Shown piece by piece: positions 8,312 through 17,278 of a DNA stretch of 64,000 nucleotides; the first letter of the stretch is position 1; every line of letters begins with the position of its first letter. The DNA is from Terrimicrobium sacchariphilum (GTDB lineage Bacteria > Verrucomicrobiota > Verrucomicrobiia > Chthoniobacterales > Terrimicrobiaceae). Made by a program: the position numbers and the translations under genes. The notes beneath the pieces are model-generated. The model saw only the letters and a program-made list of their open reading frames with translations. It made no database searches and had not been told where the DNA came from. Location of the stretch: assembly GCF_001613545.1 (NCBI RefSeq), contig NZ_BDCO01000002.1, positions 2,728,001-2,792,000 on the forward strand. Reading direction: 5' to 3'.

Positions 8312-8635
8312 ATGAAGCAATACGAACATCCGGAACTCGACAGCGTGGACATCGCCAATGTCCTGCAGGCCCTGGCCGATCCCTGCCGTCTCCAGATCGT
8401 TCGACATCTGCTGGAAAGTCCCGAGCAGGAGTTTGCCTGCAACGAGTTCCCCATCGAAGGAGCCAAGGCCACCCGGTCGCATCACTTCCAGATCCTGCGA
8501 GGGGCGGGAATCATCCGTACACGGGTGGACGGGACAAAATGCATGACGTCATTACGCCGGGAGGAACTCGACCAGCGGTTCCCGGGATTGGTAGCGTTTC
8601 TGACCCAATCGGCCGCGTCGCCTGCAAGCGTCTGA
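8312..8635 (+). CDS. ArsR-family winged-helix transcriptional regulator
   Basis: A 107-residue DNA-binding protein. The segment IANVLQALADPCRLQIVRHLL is the usual ArsR opening helix set, and KATRSHHFQILRGAGIIRTRVDGTK contains the recognition helix (S..HF..L) and wing. Cysteines occur at C44, in EFACNEF, and in TKCMTS, so metal or redox sensing is possible but unproven; the classic ELCVCDL metal box is absent. Divergent from the Old Yellow Enzyme gene and probably its repressor. The gene ends just before the bidirectional terminator shared with clpC. Confidence 0.88.
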   Translation: MKQYEHPELDSVDIANVLQALADPCRLQIVRHLLESPEQEFACNEFPIEGAKATRSHHFQILRGAGIIRTRVDGTKCMTSLRREELDQRFPGLVAFLTQSAASPASV

Positions 8636-8647
8636 TCTGGGCAAAGA

Positions 8648-8675
8648 AAAAGCCCGTCATCTCTGACGGGCTTTT
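8648..8675. terminator. Bidirectional intrinsic terminator between the ArsR gene and clpC
   Basis: AAAAGCCCGTCA, a four-base TCTC loop and TGACGGGCTTTT form a 12-bp stem with A and T tracts on both sides. It can therefore end transcription from the ArsR gene on the plus strand and from clpC on the minus strand. Confidence 0.88.
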
Positions 8676-8695
8676 CGTTGATTGTTTGCGCCTCG

Positions 8696-11179
8696 TTAGC
8701 TGGCCGTAGCCGAGCTCGGCTCGGGCAAGGTGCCCGACTTCGGTGTGAAGACGAGCTTCTCGCCCTCCCTGCGAACATTCAGCGTCTCGCCAGGCTTCAC
8801 GTTGCCGCGGAGGAGTTCCTCTGCCATCGGATCCTCGAGGTAACGCTCCACCGCACGACGCATCGGACGCGCGCCATACATGGGATCGTAACCCTTCTCG
8901 ATAAGGAGATCCTTGGCGGATTCCTCGAGCTCGAGGTGGATGTCCTTGGACTTGATGCGGGCGACCACCTTGCTGACCTCCAGGTTCACGATCGTAATGA
9001 GATCGGCCTTGCTCAGGGTGTGGAAGACAATGATGTCGTCCAGGCGGTTGAGAAACTCGGGTTTGAAGACACGCTTCGTCTCCTCGAGGATCTTGCCCTG
9101 CATGGTGTCGTAGTTGTCATCCAGCTTCGGAGCGCCAAAGCCCATCGAGGTCTGCTTCTTGATCAACTCGGCGCCGACATTCGACGTCATGATGATGATC
9201 GTGTTGCGGAAGTCGATCTTGCGGCCCAACGAGTCGGTGATTTTGCCTTCCTCCAGGATCTGGAGCAGGAGATGCATCACGTCAGGGTGAGCCTTCTCGA
9301 TCTCGTCGAAGAGCACCACGGAGTACGGACGACGGCGAACCGCCTCGGAGAGCTGACCGCCCTCTTCGTAACCGACATAGCCCGGAGGCGAGCCGATGAG
9401 GCGGGAAGCGGTGAACTTCTCCATGTACTCGGACATGTCGATCTGGATCAGTGCGTCCGCATCGCCAAACATGAATTCGGCAAGCGTACGGGCGAGAAAG
9501 GTCTTACCGACACCCGTGGGGCCAAGGAAGATGAACGAGCCGATCGGACGGCGCGGGTCCTTCAGGTCGGCGCGCGAACGACGCAGGGCCTTGCTGATCG
9601 CGACGACTGCCTCGTCCTGACCGATCACCTTGCCCTTGAGATCATTCTCCATGGTGAGGAGCTTTTGAGTCTCCTGCTGCTCCATGCGGGAAAGCGGGAC
9701 GCCCGTCCACTTGGACAAAACATGCATGATGTCGTCCTCGGTGACGTGGACCTCCTTCTCCTCCTTATTCGCCCTCCACTCGGCCAGGATGCCGTCGAGA
9801 CGATCCTTGGCTTGCTTCTCGGTGTCGCGGAGCGACGCGGCTTTTTCGAAATCCTGGGCCTTGATGGCGGCTTCCTTCTCGACACGGATCGACTCGATCT
9901 CAGCCTCGATGTCCTTGACGTTCGGCGGCCGGGTCATGGCCGAGATGCGAGCGCGAGCGCCGGCCTCGTCCATCACATCGATGGCCTTGTCCGGCAGGAA
10001 GCGCCCAGTCAGATAGCGATCGGACAGCTTTGCGGCTGTCTCCAAGGCCTCATCGGAGATTTTCGCCTTGTGATGCGCCTCGTACTTGGGACGGATGCCC
10101 TTGAGGATGAGAATGGTTTCGTCGACCGACGGCGCCTCGACCTTCACGGTCTGGAAGCGGCGCTCGAGTGCAGCGTCCTTCTCGATGTACTTGCGATATT
10201 CGTTCAGCGTGGTGGCGCCGATGCACTGGAGCTCGCCACGGGAAAGAGCGGGCTTGATGATGTTGGAGGCGTCCATCGCTCCCTCGGCGGAGCCTGCACC
10301 CACGATGGTGTGCAACTCGTCGATGAAAAGAATGACGTTCTTGGTGCGACGAATCTCGTCCATCACCGCCTTGATGCGCTCCTCAAACTGGCCGCGGTAC
10401 TTCGTACCAGCCACCATGAGGGCGAGATCGAGGGTGATAACCTTCTTTTCGCGCAGGATCTCCGGCACGTTGCCGTTGATGATCTCTTCCGCGAGTCCCT
10501 CGGCGATGGCCGTCTTGCCCACGCCCGCCTCACCGATGAGCACAGGGTTGTTCTTGGTGCGGCGGCAGAGGATCTGGATGACACGCTCGATTTCGTCGGC
10601 ACGGCCGATCACGGGATCGAGCTCGCCCTTCTTGGCGAGTTCGGTCAGATCGCGGCCGAAGGCACGAAGGGCCGGAGTCTTGCCGTCCTTTTTGGCACCG
10701 GCTTCCTGCGGCACGCCGCCTTCTTCTTCCTGCGGAGCAAAATTGGGATCGAGTTCCTTGAGGATCTCGTTGCGGGTGCGCTCGATGTCGACTTCGAGGC
10801 TCTTGAGCACGCGGGCTGCCACGCCCTCACCTTCGCGGAGCAGGCCGAGCAGGATGTGCTCGGTGCCCACATAGGAGTGCTGGAGCGCCTTGGCTTCCTT
10901 GCCAGCGAGGGCGAGCACCTTCTTGACGCGCGGTGTGTATGGGATGTTCCCGACCATCTTGGTCTCGGGACCGGACCCCACCTGTTTCTCGACCTCCATA
11001 CGGACGGTCTCGAGATCGAGGCCCATCTTCTGGAGGACATTGACCGCCACTCCCTGGCCGAGCTTGATCAGTCCGAGCAGGAGATGCTCTGTACCCACAT
11101 AATTGTGGTTGAACCGATCGGCTTCCTTGCGGGCGAGCGCCAATACCTGTTGCGCACGAGGAGTGAAGTTATTCATCAT
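8696..11179 (-). CDS. clpC: ATP-dependent Clp protease ATP-binding subunit ClpC
   Basis: An 827-residue AAA+ unfoldase that feeds substrates to ClpP. The order is: two N-terminal Clp repeats, each with a GTEH motif (the glutamates that bind phospho-arginine in Bacillus ClpC); first AAA domain with GEAGVGKT near 215-222; a middle region containing a UVR motif around 430-465 ([15 protein letters not shown]); second AAA domain with GPTGVGKT near 550; and a D2 small domain. An ATG-ATG pair marks the start, overlapping the end of mcsB by 11 bases. The gene order mcsA-mcsB-clpC matches the Bacillus operon without ctsR, so ClpC here probably degrades McsB-marked proteins. Confidence 0.97.
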   Translation of the reverse strand: MMNNFTPRAQQVLALARKEADRFNHNYVGTEHLLLGLIKLGQGVAVNVLQKMGLDLETVRMEVEKQVGSGPETKMVGNIPYTPRVKKVLALAGKEAKALQHSYVGTEHILLGLLREGEGVAARVLKSLEVDIERTRNEILKELDPNFAPQEEEGGVPQEAGAKKDGKTPALRAFGRDLTELAKKGELDPVIGRADEIERVIQILCRRTKNNPVLIGEAGVGKTAIAEGLAEEIINGNVPEILREKKVITLDLALMVAGTKYRGQFEERIKAVMDEIRRTKNVILFIDELHTIVGAGSAEGAMDASNIIKPALSRGELQCIGATTLNEYRKYIEKDAALERRFQTVKVEAPSVDETILILKGIRPKYEAHHKAKISDEALETAAKLSDRYLTGRFLPDKAIDVMDEAGARARISAMTRPPNVKDIEAEIESIRVEKEAAIKAQDFEKAASLRDTEKQAKDRLDGILAEWRANKEEKEVHVTEDDIMHVLSKWTGVPLSRMEQQETQKLLTMENDLKGKVIGQDEAVVAISKALRRSRADLKDPRRPIGSFIFLGPTGVGKTFLARTLAEFMFGDADALIQIDMSEYMEKFTASRLIGSPPGYVGYEEGGQLSEAVRRRPYSVVLFDEIEKAHPDVMHLLLQILEEGKITDSLGRKIDFRNTIIIMTSNVGAELIKKQTSMGFGAPKLDDNYDTMQGKILEETKRVFKPEFLNRLDDIIVFHTLSKADLITIVNLEVSKVVARIKSKDIHLELEESAKDLLIEKGYDPMYGARPMRRAVERYLEDPMAEELLRGNVKPGETLNVRREGEKLVFTPKSGTLPEPSSATAS

Positions 11180-12284
11180 TTTCGGTCGTCCCCAAGGGTT
11201 GGGTGGCGATTTTCGCGATATCCGGCTTGGGCACGACTTGTAGTTTGGCTCGAATCAGTGAAGCGCGCAAGGTGTCCCTTTCATCTGCGGACATTTTTTG
11301 CACATGTGCTCCTTTTTGAAGATGAGCAGGTTGCGTCTCGATGAATAGCTCATCCACCACGATTCGATTTTCGTCGGGGAAAAGGTTAAGGTCTGTTCCC
11401 AACTTGATCACTGAAAGCAGGTTAAGCGCCTCCTTCGAGCTGATGGAGTGCGCGTACGACAAAACCCCGTAGGCGCGACCGATCTGATCGAGGAGCGTGA
11501 CGGGCTTCTTTTGCAGGAGCAGCTGGCGGGCGTTGCACTCATGCTCGATGATTTTTACGATTACATCATTGAGGCGCGAAATGATTTCCTCCTCCGCCTC
11601 GCCCAAGGTTGTCTGGTTGGAGACCTGGAATAGGTTGCCCATGGCTTCCGTCCCCTCGCCGTGCAGGCCGCGGACGGCGAGTCCGATCTTGTTTACGGAG
11701 TTGATGATCTTGTTCATCTGGTCGCTCATGACCAGACCGGGCAGGTGCAGCATGGCGGATGCGCGCATGCCGGTGCCGACATTCGACGGACAGGCCGTGA
11801 GGTAGCCGAGTTGCGGGTGGAAGGCAAAGTCGAGCATGGGCTCGAGTTCGCTATCCGCCTGGTTGATCATGGCGAAAACCTTGTCGAGTTGCAGGCCGCA
11901 GCAAATCGCCTGCATGCGCAAGTGATCCTCTTCATTGATCATGAAGCTGAGGGACTGGTTCACATTCATCACCACGCCGCTGCCCACGCCCTTGGCAGCG
12001 TGCTCGCGGCTGATGAGATGGCGCTCGACCAGCACCTGTTTCTCAAGAGGAGAAAGGGCCTCGAGATTCTCGGTGTAGGCATCCTCCATCTCAGGAAGCT
12101 GCTCGACCGCACTCTTGACGATTTTGAGCACCTCGATGCGCTCCGCCTTCTTGGCCCAGCCGGGAAACGGCTTGCTGCGAAGGTTGCGCGCGAGACGGAC
12201 GCGGCTGCTGACGACGATGTTACGGTGCGGTCCGTCGCCTTTCAGCCACTCCCCGGAATTTTCGATGATTTCAGTAAGCTTCAT
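11169..12284 (-). CDS. mcsB: Protein-arginine kinase McsB
   Basis: A 371-residue ATP:guanido phosphotransferase-fold kinase that phosphorylates arginine residues on proteins and so marks them for ClpCP. Evidence: VVSSRVRLARNL near the N-terminus (nucleotide-binding arginines), the active-site motif CPSNVGTGMRAS around residue 165, and a C-terminal ERDTLRA near residue 336. That last motif matches the RDxxRA allosteric phospho-arginine pocket of Bacillus McsB in both sequence and position. It is flanked by mcsA (4-base overlap) and clpC (11-base overlap), so the three are translationally coupled. Creatine- or arginine-kinase function is unlikely in this context. Confidence 0.96.
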   Translation of the reverse strand: MKLTEIIENSGEWLKGDGPHRNIVVSSRVRLARNLRSKPFPGWAKKAERIEVLKIVKSAVEQLPEMEDAYTENLEALSPLEKQVLVERHLISREHAAKGVGSGVVMNVNQSLSFMINEEDHLRMQAICCGLQLDKVFAMINQADSELEPMLDFAFHPQLGYLTACPSNVGTGMRASAMLHLPGLVMSDQMNKIINSVNKIGLAVRGLHGEGTEAMGNLFQVSNQTTLGEAEEEIISRLNDVIVKIIEHECNARQLLLQKKPVTLLDQIGRAYGVLSYAHSISSKEALNLLSVIKLGTDLNLFPDENRIVVDELFIETQPAHLQKGAHVQKMSADERDTLRASLIRAKLQVVPKPDIAKIATQPLGTTENDE

Positions 12285-12772
12285 GCTTCCAATCCTGCCT
12301 CAATGCGACGGATCTGATCGCGAAGGTCCGCCGCTTTTTCATATTGCTCGGCCGCGACGGCTTCCTGGAGGCTTGATTGCAAGGTCTTGATCTTCTGGTC
12401 GATTTGCCGCGACCGCAGATAAGCCACCGGAGCTTTCCCGACATGCTCGGGCCCCTTGTGCATGTTGCGAATCATGCCCTCGAGACCCTCGGCAAAAACT
12501 TCATAGCATGTGCTGCATCCGAGACGGCCAGTCTTCTTGAAGTCGGCCTGCGTAAAGCCGCACACGGGGCACCGCTGCGAGGCCGGGTTTTTCTCGATCT
12601 CCTGGGCGGCGCCCATGCCCGAGAGGAGATCCGCCAGAGCGAATCCGGTCGGATCATCGACGCCTTTGTTCTTCGAGCATGCCTCGCAAAGGTTCACCTT
12701 CTGCATCTTCCCCCCCACGATCTGGGTGAGGAAAACGGTGGCTTCCTTCTGCTGGCAAACGTCGCACTGCAT
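12281..12772 (-). CDS. mcsA: McsA, zinc-finger/UVR activator of McsB
   Basis: The 163-residue protein has four CxxC pairs: C3/C6, C29/C32, the pair in RCPVCGF and the pair in LGCSTC. They suggest two zinc ribbons. A C-terminal UVR helix pair follows (LQSSLQEAVAAEQYEKAADLRDQ, seen as two parts of that motif). McsA activates McsB and bridges to ClpC in Firmicutes. The stop overlaps the mcsB start by four bases, and the gene begins three bases after ilvE. No ctsR repressor gene is next to it, so control must differ from Bacillus. Confidence 0.94.
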   Translation of the reverse strand: MQCDVCQQKEATVFLTQIVGGKMQKVNLCEACSKNKGVDDPTGFALADLLSGMGAAQEIEKNPASQRCPVCGFTQADFKKTGRLGCSTCYEVFAEGLEGMIRNMHKGPEHVGKAPVAYLRSRQIDQKIKTLQSSLQEAVAAEQYEKAADLRDQIRRIEAGLEA

Positions 12773-12774
12773 GC

Positions 12775-13644
12775 TTAATAAATCGCCGTACCAGAGTTGG
12801 CTGTCAACTCATGGAACTTCTCAATAAATTGGAGGGTCAGCGGACCGGGTTTTCCGGTGCCAATCACTCGGGTATCGAGCTTCGTCACCGGGATGACTTC
12901 GGCTGCTGTGCCGGTAAGGAAACACTCGTCCGCCGTATAAATGTCGTAGCGAGTCATGTTGGGCTCGCTGATCGTCACGCCGAGTTGGGCGGCGATATGG
13001 AACATCGCCTCGCGGGTGACTCCCGCCAGCGCTCCTGCGGAGATCGGAGGTGTGTAGACCTGACCGTTCTTGATCGTGAAAATGTTATCGCCGGTACACT
13101 CGGCCACATAACCCTGCTCGTTCAGCATGAGTCCCTCGCCCGCGCCAGCCTGCTGAGCTTCGATCTTGGCGAGTACGTTGTTGAGGTAATTGAGCGATTT
13201 CACCATCGGGCTGAGCGCACCATGCGGGATGCGGCGGGTGGCGCAGGTCACCACGGTGAGGCCGTTCTTGTACATCTCCTCGGGGTACAGAGTGATCTTG
13301 GCGGCAATGATGAACACGCTGGCCTTGGGACAAAGAAGCGGGTTCAGGCCGAGGTCACCGACGCCGCGCGTAACGACGAGACGCACGTAGCCGTCCTTGA
13401 GTTCATTGATCCGAATCGTCTCAAGGAGAGCCTCGGTCATCTCTGCCGGGGTCATCGGGATCGTCAGGCAAATGGCCTTGGCCGAATCATAGAGGCGGTC
13501 GATATGCTCCTCGAGGCGGAAGACGCGGCCATTGTAGAAGCGAATGCCCTCGAAGACACCGTCCCCATAAAGCAGACCGTGATCGAACACGGAAATCTTC
13601 GCGTCTTGCTTATCGTAGAACTGGCCGTCCAAAAAAATCTTCAT
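12775..13644 (-). CDS. ilvE: Branched-chain amino acid aminotransferase (class IV PLP enzyme)
   Basis: The ATG at 13644 gives 289 residues starting MKIFLDGQFYDKQDAKISVFDHGLLYGDGVFEGIR (shown here only as its parts: the DGVFEG motif is diagnostic). The PLP lysine lies in MVKSLNYLNN, and GYVAECTGDNIF plus FLTGTAAEVIPV are the other fold-type IV signatures. It transfers the amino group between glutamate and the keto acids of leucine, isoleucine and valine. D-amino-acid transaminase is an alternative within the family, but the sequence pattern is IlvE-like. It sits directly upstream of mcsA, probably co-transcribed. Confidence 0.9.
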   Translation of the reverse strand: MKIFLDGQFYDKQDAKISVFDHGLLYGDGVFEGIRFYNGRVFRLEEHIDRLYDSAKAICLTIPMTPAEMTEALLETIRINELKDGYVRLVVTRGVGDLGLNPLLCPKASVFIIAAKITLYPEEMYKNGLTVVTCATRRIPHGALSPMVKSLNYLNNVLAKIEAQQAGAGEGLMLNEQGYVAECTGDNIFTIKNGQVYTPPISAGALAGVTREAMFHIAAQLGVTISEPNMTRYDIYTADECFLTGTAAEVIPVTKLDTRVIGTGKPGPLTLQFIEKFHELTANSGTAIY

Positions 13645-13733
13645 GTGCGATGCTTGCTTCAAGGGTGGTTAAGGCAAGCCTGAGAGAATACGCCACGGTT
13701 CTCCCATCCCACAAGCCCGGAGGGAACAAAAGA

Positions 13734-14381
13734 TCACGCCTTGAGAACAATTTTGCGCCAACTCCAGTCGGCCAGATGCGCGCTGAGTGAGAGCTTGTCG
13801 GCGAAATGCGTTACCTCCCCGCCCTCCAGCAGGCCAAATCCCTCGCCATACGCCCGACCATTGACGACGCTGGCCGCGGTGCCGACCGTTGCGATCTGGC
13901 GTCTGCCGCGTTCCAGCGCATCGTCGCGGCTTCCATCGAGTTCGTACTTCCAGCCTACGATGAGGGCATGAGGAAATTTCTCGGGCAGGAGCGGCAGGAG
14001 CTTGGTGGCAGGAGTGAGGCGAATGACGAGCTCCTTGAGATCACTCCGGATCTTGTTGGTAACCTTGCCTCCCTCCACTGAAGCCACTCGATAGTCGCCG
14101 AGTGCTGCAGCATGAAAAATGGCTGAAGGAGTCTTCGGCAATGCGTCAAATAACACTTCCAGCGAGTCATTTGTCGTGAAGGGATACACCCGGGCCGAGG
14201 CCGGAGCCGGGTACGAAGCCATCTCGCCACGGAAGCACACGACCTGAAACCCTCTCGCCGCCAGTGCATCGCTCAAAAACACACCGATCTCTCCCGTCGA
14301 GTGGTTGGTAATGCGGCGGACAGAGTCGATTGGCTCATAGGCTGGGCCACAGGTGACAACCGCGGTCGGAGAGTCAGGCAT
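13734..14381 (-). CDS. coaB: Stand-alone phosphopantothenate-cysteine ligase (CoaB) domain
   Basis: A single-domain protein of about 215 residues from the ATG at 14381; a GTG at 14405 would add eight residues. It has the CoaB nucleotide-binding start VVTCGPAYEPIDSVRRITNHSTG, AAALGDYRV, and NKIRSDLKELVIRLTPATKLL. CoaB joins cysteine to phosphopantothenate in CoA synthesis. Most bacteria fuse it behind the CoaC decarboxylase; here no CoaC part precedes it. The family lysine in SSGKMG is replaced (STGEIG), so a divergent or specialised member is possible. It diverges from the GT5-like gene at 14434. Confidence 0.8.
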   Translation of the reverse strand: MPDSPTAVVTCGPAYEPIDSVRRITNHSTGEIGVFLSDALAARGFQVVCFRGEMASYPAPASARVYPFTTNDSLEVLFDALPKTPSAIFHAAALGDYRVASVEGGKVTNKIRSDLKELVIRLTPATKLLPLLPEKFPHALIVGWKYELDGSRDDALERGRRQIATVGTAASVVNGRAYGEGFGLLEGGEVTHFADKLSLSAHLADWSWRKIVLKA

Positions 14382-14433
14382 GAAGTCATCGTACAGTGAT
14401 GACACTGCTCCCGCAACGTGCTAGCAGACAGGC

Positions 14434-15888
14434 ATGAACATTCTCATGGCGTCGAGCGAGTTATCGCCCCTGATCCGTTCCGGCAGCCTGGCCGACACGC
14501 TGGCCAGCCTGACCAGCGAGTTGCGCACCCTAGGGCATGAGGTCAGCGTCGTGCTCCCCTACTACCGCGCCATCCGGGAAAACAAGTCGATCAAGACGCG
14601 CAAGACCGGCGTGAAATTCACCGTTCCCGTAGGCAGCGGCCGGTATCCCTGCGAGATCTTCGAGACCAAGACGCCTGCCGGGGTGCAGGTCTTTCTCGTG
14701 TCTCGCGACGAGTATTTTGACCGATCCGGCGTCTACGGCACCGACGACCGGGATTACCAGGACAACGCCGCGCGGTTTATTTTCTTCACCAAGTGCGTGC
14801 TGGAGCTCGCCCGCCGGGCCGATCCCGCGCCTCAGGTGCTGCATCTCCACAGCTGGGAAACCGCTCTGGCCCCGGCGCTGGTCCGCGACCAGCGGCTGCC
14901 CTTTCGCACCGTGCTCAGCCCTCATGGCCTCGAGTACCAGGGCAACTTCTGGAGCTTCGATTTTGGCCTGACCAACCTGCCTGGAGATTATTTCTCCGCC
15001 CAGGGGCTGGAGTACTTTGGCAGCATGAACTGCCTGAAGGGCGGAATCATCTACGCCGACGCCGTGGTTCTTCCGGGCGAACGTTTTGTCGATGCGGCGC
15101 AGACTCCTGACTACGGCTGCGGACTCGACCCCATCCTCCGAGAACAACGCCACAAGCTGGTCGGTATTCCCTCCTCCGACGATGTGCTCGGCTGGAGACC
15201 CGAGGCCGACTCTGCGCTCACCGCGCCATATTCCAAAGCGAAACCTGCCGCACGCAGCAAGAACAAGGAGGCCTTTCTCCAGGTTGCCGGCCTCACCCCG
15301 GGAGTCTCGGCCCGGACGATCGTGACCTTCACAAATGCCACGCAGCAAGCCGGCGTCGGCAGCTTGCTGTCCTCACTCGACCGCCTGCTGGTGGATGATG
15401 TGCGCGTCGCCTTACTGGGAACCGTTTCCGACGACCTGACGATTCCTCTGGAGGTGGCACGCCGCAAGCACGCAGGGAAATTTGTTCATTTCGGGGAATT
15501 CGACGAACCGCTCGCCCGGAAGGCACTGGCGGCGGCCGACCTGTTTCTGGCTCCCGCTGCCGTGGAGCCCGAGGCGACCTGGCTCAAGCGTGCAATCCTG
15601 TACGGCGCGGCTCCGATTGCCGTGCAGTGTGGCGGGTTGTTCCAATATGTCCGCGACTGGGAGGTGGGAAGCAACACAGGCAATGGCTTTGTGTTCACCC
15701 GGGAATCAAGTGACGGGATCGTCGACATCTGCCGACGCGCCCTGCGCACCTTGGACGATCCCGCCCAGGCTGAGATGTTGCTGAACCGCAATCTAGGCAC
15801 GGATTTTTCCGCCGCCACGATCGCGGCCGCTCATGTCAACCTCTACGAGCGGCTGGTCTATCCTTCCTACATCGGTCGCGCCGCCTGA
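14434..15888 (+). CDS. GT5 (glycogen/starch synthase-like) protein with degenerate active site
   Basis: The 484 residues have the GT5 GT-B layout: N-terminal MNILMASSELSPLIRSG, LHLHSWETALAP, SPHGLEYQG, and a C-terminal half ending GNGFVF. Key residues of true GlgA are changed. The KTGGLAD loop at 15-21 reads RSGSLAD (K15R, G18S). The R300/K305 phosphate-binding loop (VSRLTSQKG in E. coli) reads VTFTNATQQAG, with no Arg or Lys. EPCGL reads EPEATWL. The fold is therefore kept while ADP-glucose chemistry is probably lost or altered. It is followed after four bases by an aminotransferase gene, suggesting co-expression. True glycogen synthase function is unlikely. Confidence 0.75.
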   Translation: MNILMASSELSPLIRSGSLADTLASLTSELRTLGHEVSVVLPYYRAIRENKSIKTRKTGVKFTVPVGSGRYPCEIFETKTPAGVQVFLVSRDEYFDRSGVYGTDDRDYQDNAARFIFFTKCVLELARRADPAPQVLHLHSWETALAPALVRDQRLPFRTVLSPHGLEYQGNFWSFDFGLTNLPGDYFSAQGLEYFGSMNCLKGGIIYADAVVLPGERFVDAAQTPDYGCGLDPILREQRHKLVGIPSSDDVLGWRPEADSALTAPYSKAKPAARSKNKEAFLQVAGLTPGVSARTIVTFTNATQQAGVGSLLSSLDRLLVDDVRVALLGTVSDDLTIPLEVARRKHAGKFVHFGEFDEPLARKALAAADLFLAPAAVEPEATWLKRAILYGAAPIAVQCGGLFQYVRDWEVGSNTGNGFVFTRESSDGIVDICRRALRTLDDPAQAEMLLNRNLGTDFSAATIAAAHVNLYERLVYPSYIGRAA

Positions 15889-15892
15889 CGCG

Positions 15893-17278
15893 ATGCTGCC
15901 GGAAATCATCGTCCCGCCACCAGGGTCGCGTTCGCTCGCGCTTGCGGCCAAGCTCCGGGCGTACGAAGCGCGGGGCGTGACCTTGATCGATCCGGAGTTT
16001 CCGATCTTTTGGGAACGCGCCGAGGGTGCGAATGTCTGGGACGCCGACGGAAACCGCTACCTGGATTTCACCGGGGCCTTTGCCGTGGCAAATCTGGGCC
16101 ATACCGCCCCGGCCGTCCGTGATGCGGCTATCGCGCAGGCCGGCATACTGCTGCATGCCATGGGCGATGTTCATCCGGCCGCGCTCAAGGCGGATCTCTG
16201 CGAGGCGCTCAGCCGGATCACGTTTGAGCGTTGGGGCCTGGGTGCAGGGAAAACCTTCCTGGCGAACTCCGGCTCCGAGGCGGTCGAGGCGGCGCTCAAG
16301 ACAGCGCTGTTGCACAGCGGCAAGCCGGGAGTCATCAGCTTCACCGGAGGCTACCATGGCCTGGGTTACGGCGCCCTCGAAGCCGTAGGCATTGACTATT
16401 TCCGCGCGCCCTTCCGAGCACAATCGGCCCGCTTTGGCGTGCAACTCCCCTACCCGCACTGTTACCGCTGCCCCTTCGAATGTCGCGATGGCTTTCGGCT
16501 GGAAGGAAGCCCTTTTCCGAACTGCTCGACGCCATGCCTGGAAAAACTCCGCAGCCAGATCGCGGCCACCATCGAGCAAAGGGAAATCGGATGCATCCTC
16601 GTGGAGCCAATCCAGGGGCGCGGTGGCGAGATCACGCCGCCCCGCGATTTTCTGCGCATCCTAAGGGAGATCTGCGATGAGTACAAAGTCCTCCTTATCC
16701 TCGACGAGATATACACCGGATTTCATCGCACGGGGAAATTCTTTGCCTGCGAGCACTTTGGGGTGTTTCCTGACATCATCTGCCTCGGCAAGGCGCTGAC
16801 GGGAGGCTTTCCTCTCGCCGCCTGTGTGGGACGGTCCGACATCATGGACGCCTGGCCTGCCTCCTCCGGGGAGGCATTGCACACGAGCACGATGCTGGGC
16901 AATCCCGCTGGCTGCGCGATGGCGCTCGCATCGATCCGGGAGCATGAAAAGGATACGACGGCCGCAGCAGCCCGACGGACCGGGCGGACCTTGAGACTCG
17001 CCCTGGAGGCGCTTTCCTCCCCGCATATTGGACAGGTCCGGGGCGTGGGATCGATGCTCGGCGTCGAGCTGATCAAAACGGATGGATCACCCTTCCCGCA
17101 ACTCTCGGTTGCTATCATGTACCAGGGCCTCAAGGATGGCCTGATCCTGCTCGGCGGAGGGCCCGCCGGAAACGTCCTGTCGTTTTCTCCGCCCTTCGTC
17201 GTCTCCGAGGACGAGATCGGCTACCTGCGAGAGAAGCTTCAGGAGTACCTGACGTCCTTGCCCGGCTCCATCTCGTAA
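15893..17278 (+). CDS. Class III PLP-dependent aminotransferase
   Basis: 461 residues from the ATG at 15893; an upstream in-frame ATG at 15833 lies inside the preceding gene. Fold-type I class III motifs: NVWDADGNRYLDFTG, ANSGSEAVEAALK, FTGGYHG, LVEPIQGRGG, LILDEIYTGFHRTG and the PLP lysine in CLGKALTGGFPLA. A cysteine-rich insert around residues 185-215 (HCYRCPFEC, then NCSTPCLEK) may bind a metal; such inserts occur in 4-aminobutyrate-type enzymes. The substrate is probably an omega-amino acid but cannot be fixed. Its 3' end overlaps the convergent Dabb gene by 40 bases. Confidence 0.88.
   Translation: MLPEIIVPPPGSRSLALAAKLRAYEARGVTLIDPEFPIFWERAEGANVWDADGNRYLDFTGAFAVANLGHTAPAVRDAAIAQAGILLHAMGDVHPAALKADLCEALSRITFERWGLGAGKTFLANSGSEAVEAALKTALLHSGKPGVISFTGGYHGLGYGALEAVGIDYFRAPFRAQSARFGVQLPYPHCYRCPFECRDGFRLEGSPFPNCSTPCLEKLRSQIAATIEQREIGCILVEPIQGRGGEITPPRDFLRILREICDEYKVLLILDEIYTGFHRTGKFFACEHFGVFPDIICLGKALTGGFPLAACVGRSDIMDAWPASSGEALHTSTMLGNPAGCAMALASIREHEKDTTAAAARRTGRTLRLALEALSSPHIGQVRGVGSMLGVELIKTDGSPFPQLSVAIMYQGLKDGLILLGGGPAGNVLSFSPPFVVSEDEIGYLREKLQEYLTSLPGSIS

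Noticed and set aside
8678-11344. 888-codon open frame on the plus strand opposite clpC
   Set aside because: It mirrors the codon pattern of clpC on the other strand; the minus-strand protein has full AAA+ motifs and the plus-strand translation resembles nothing.
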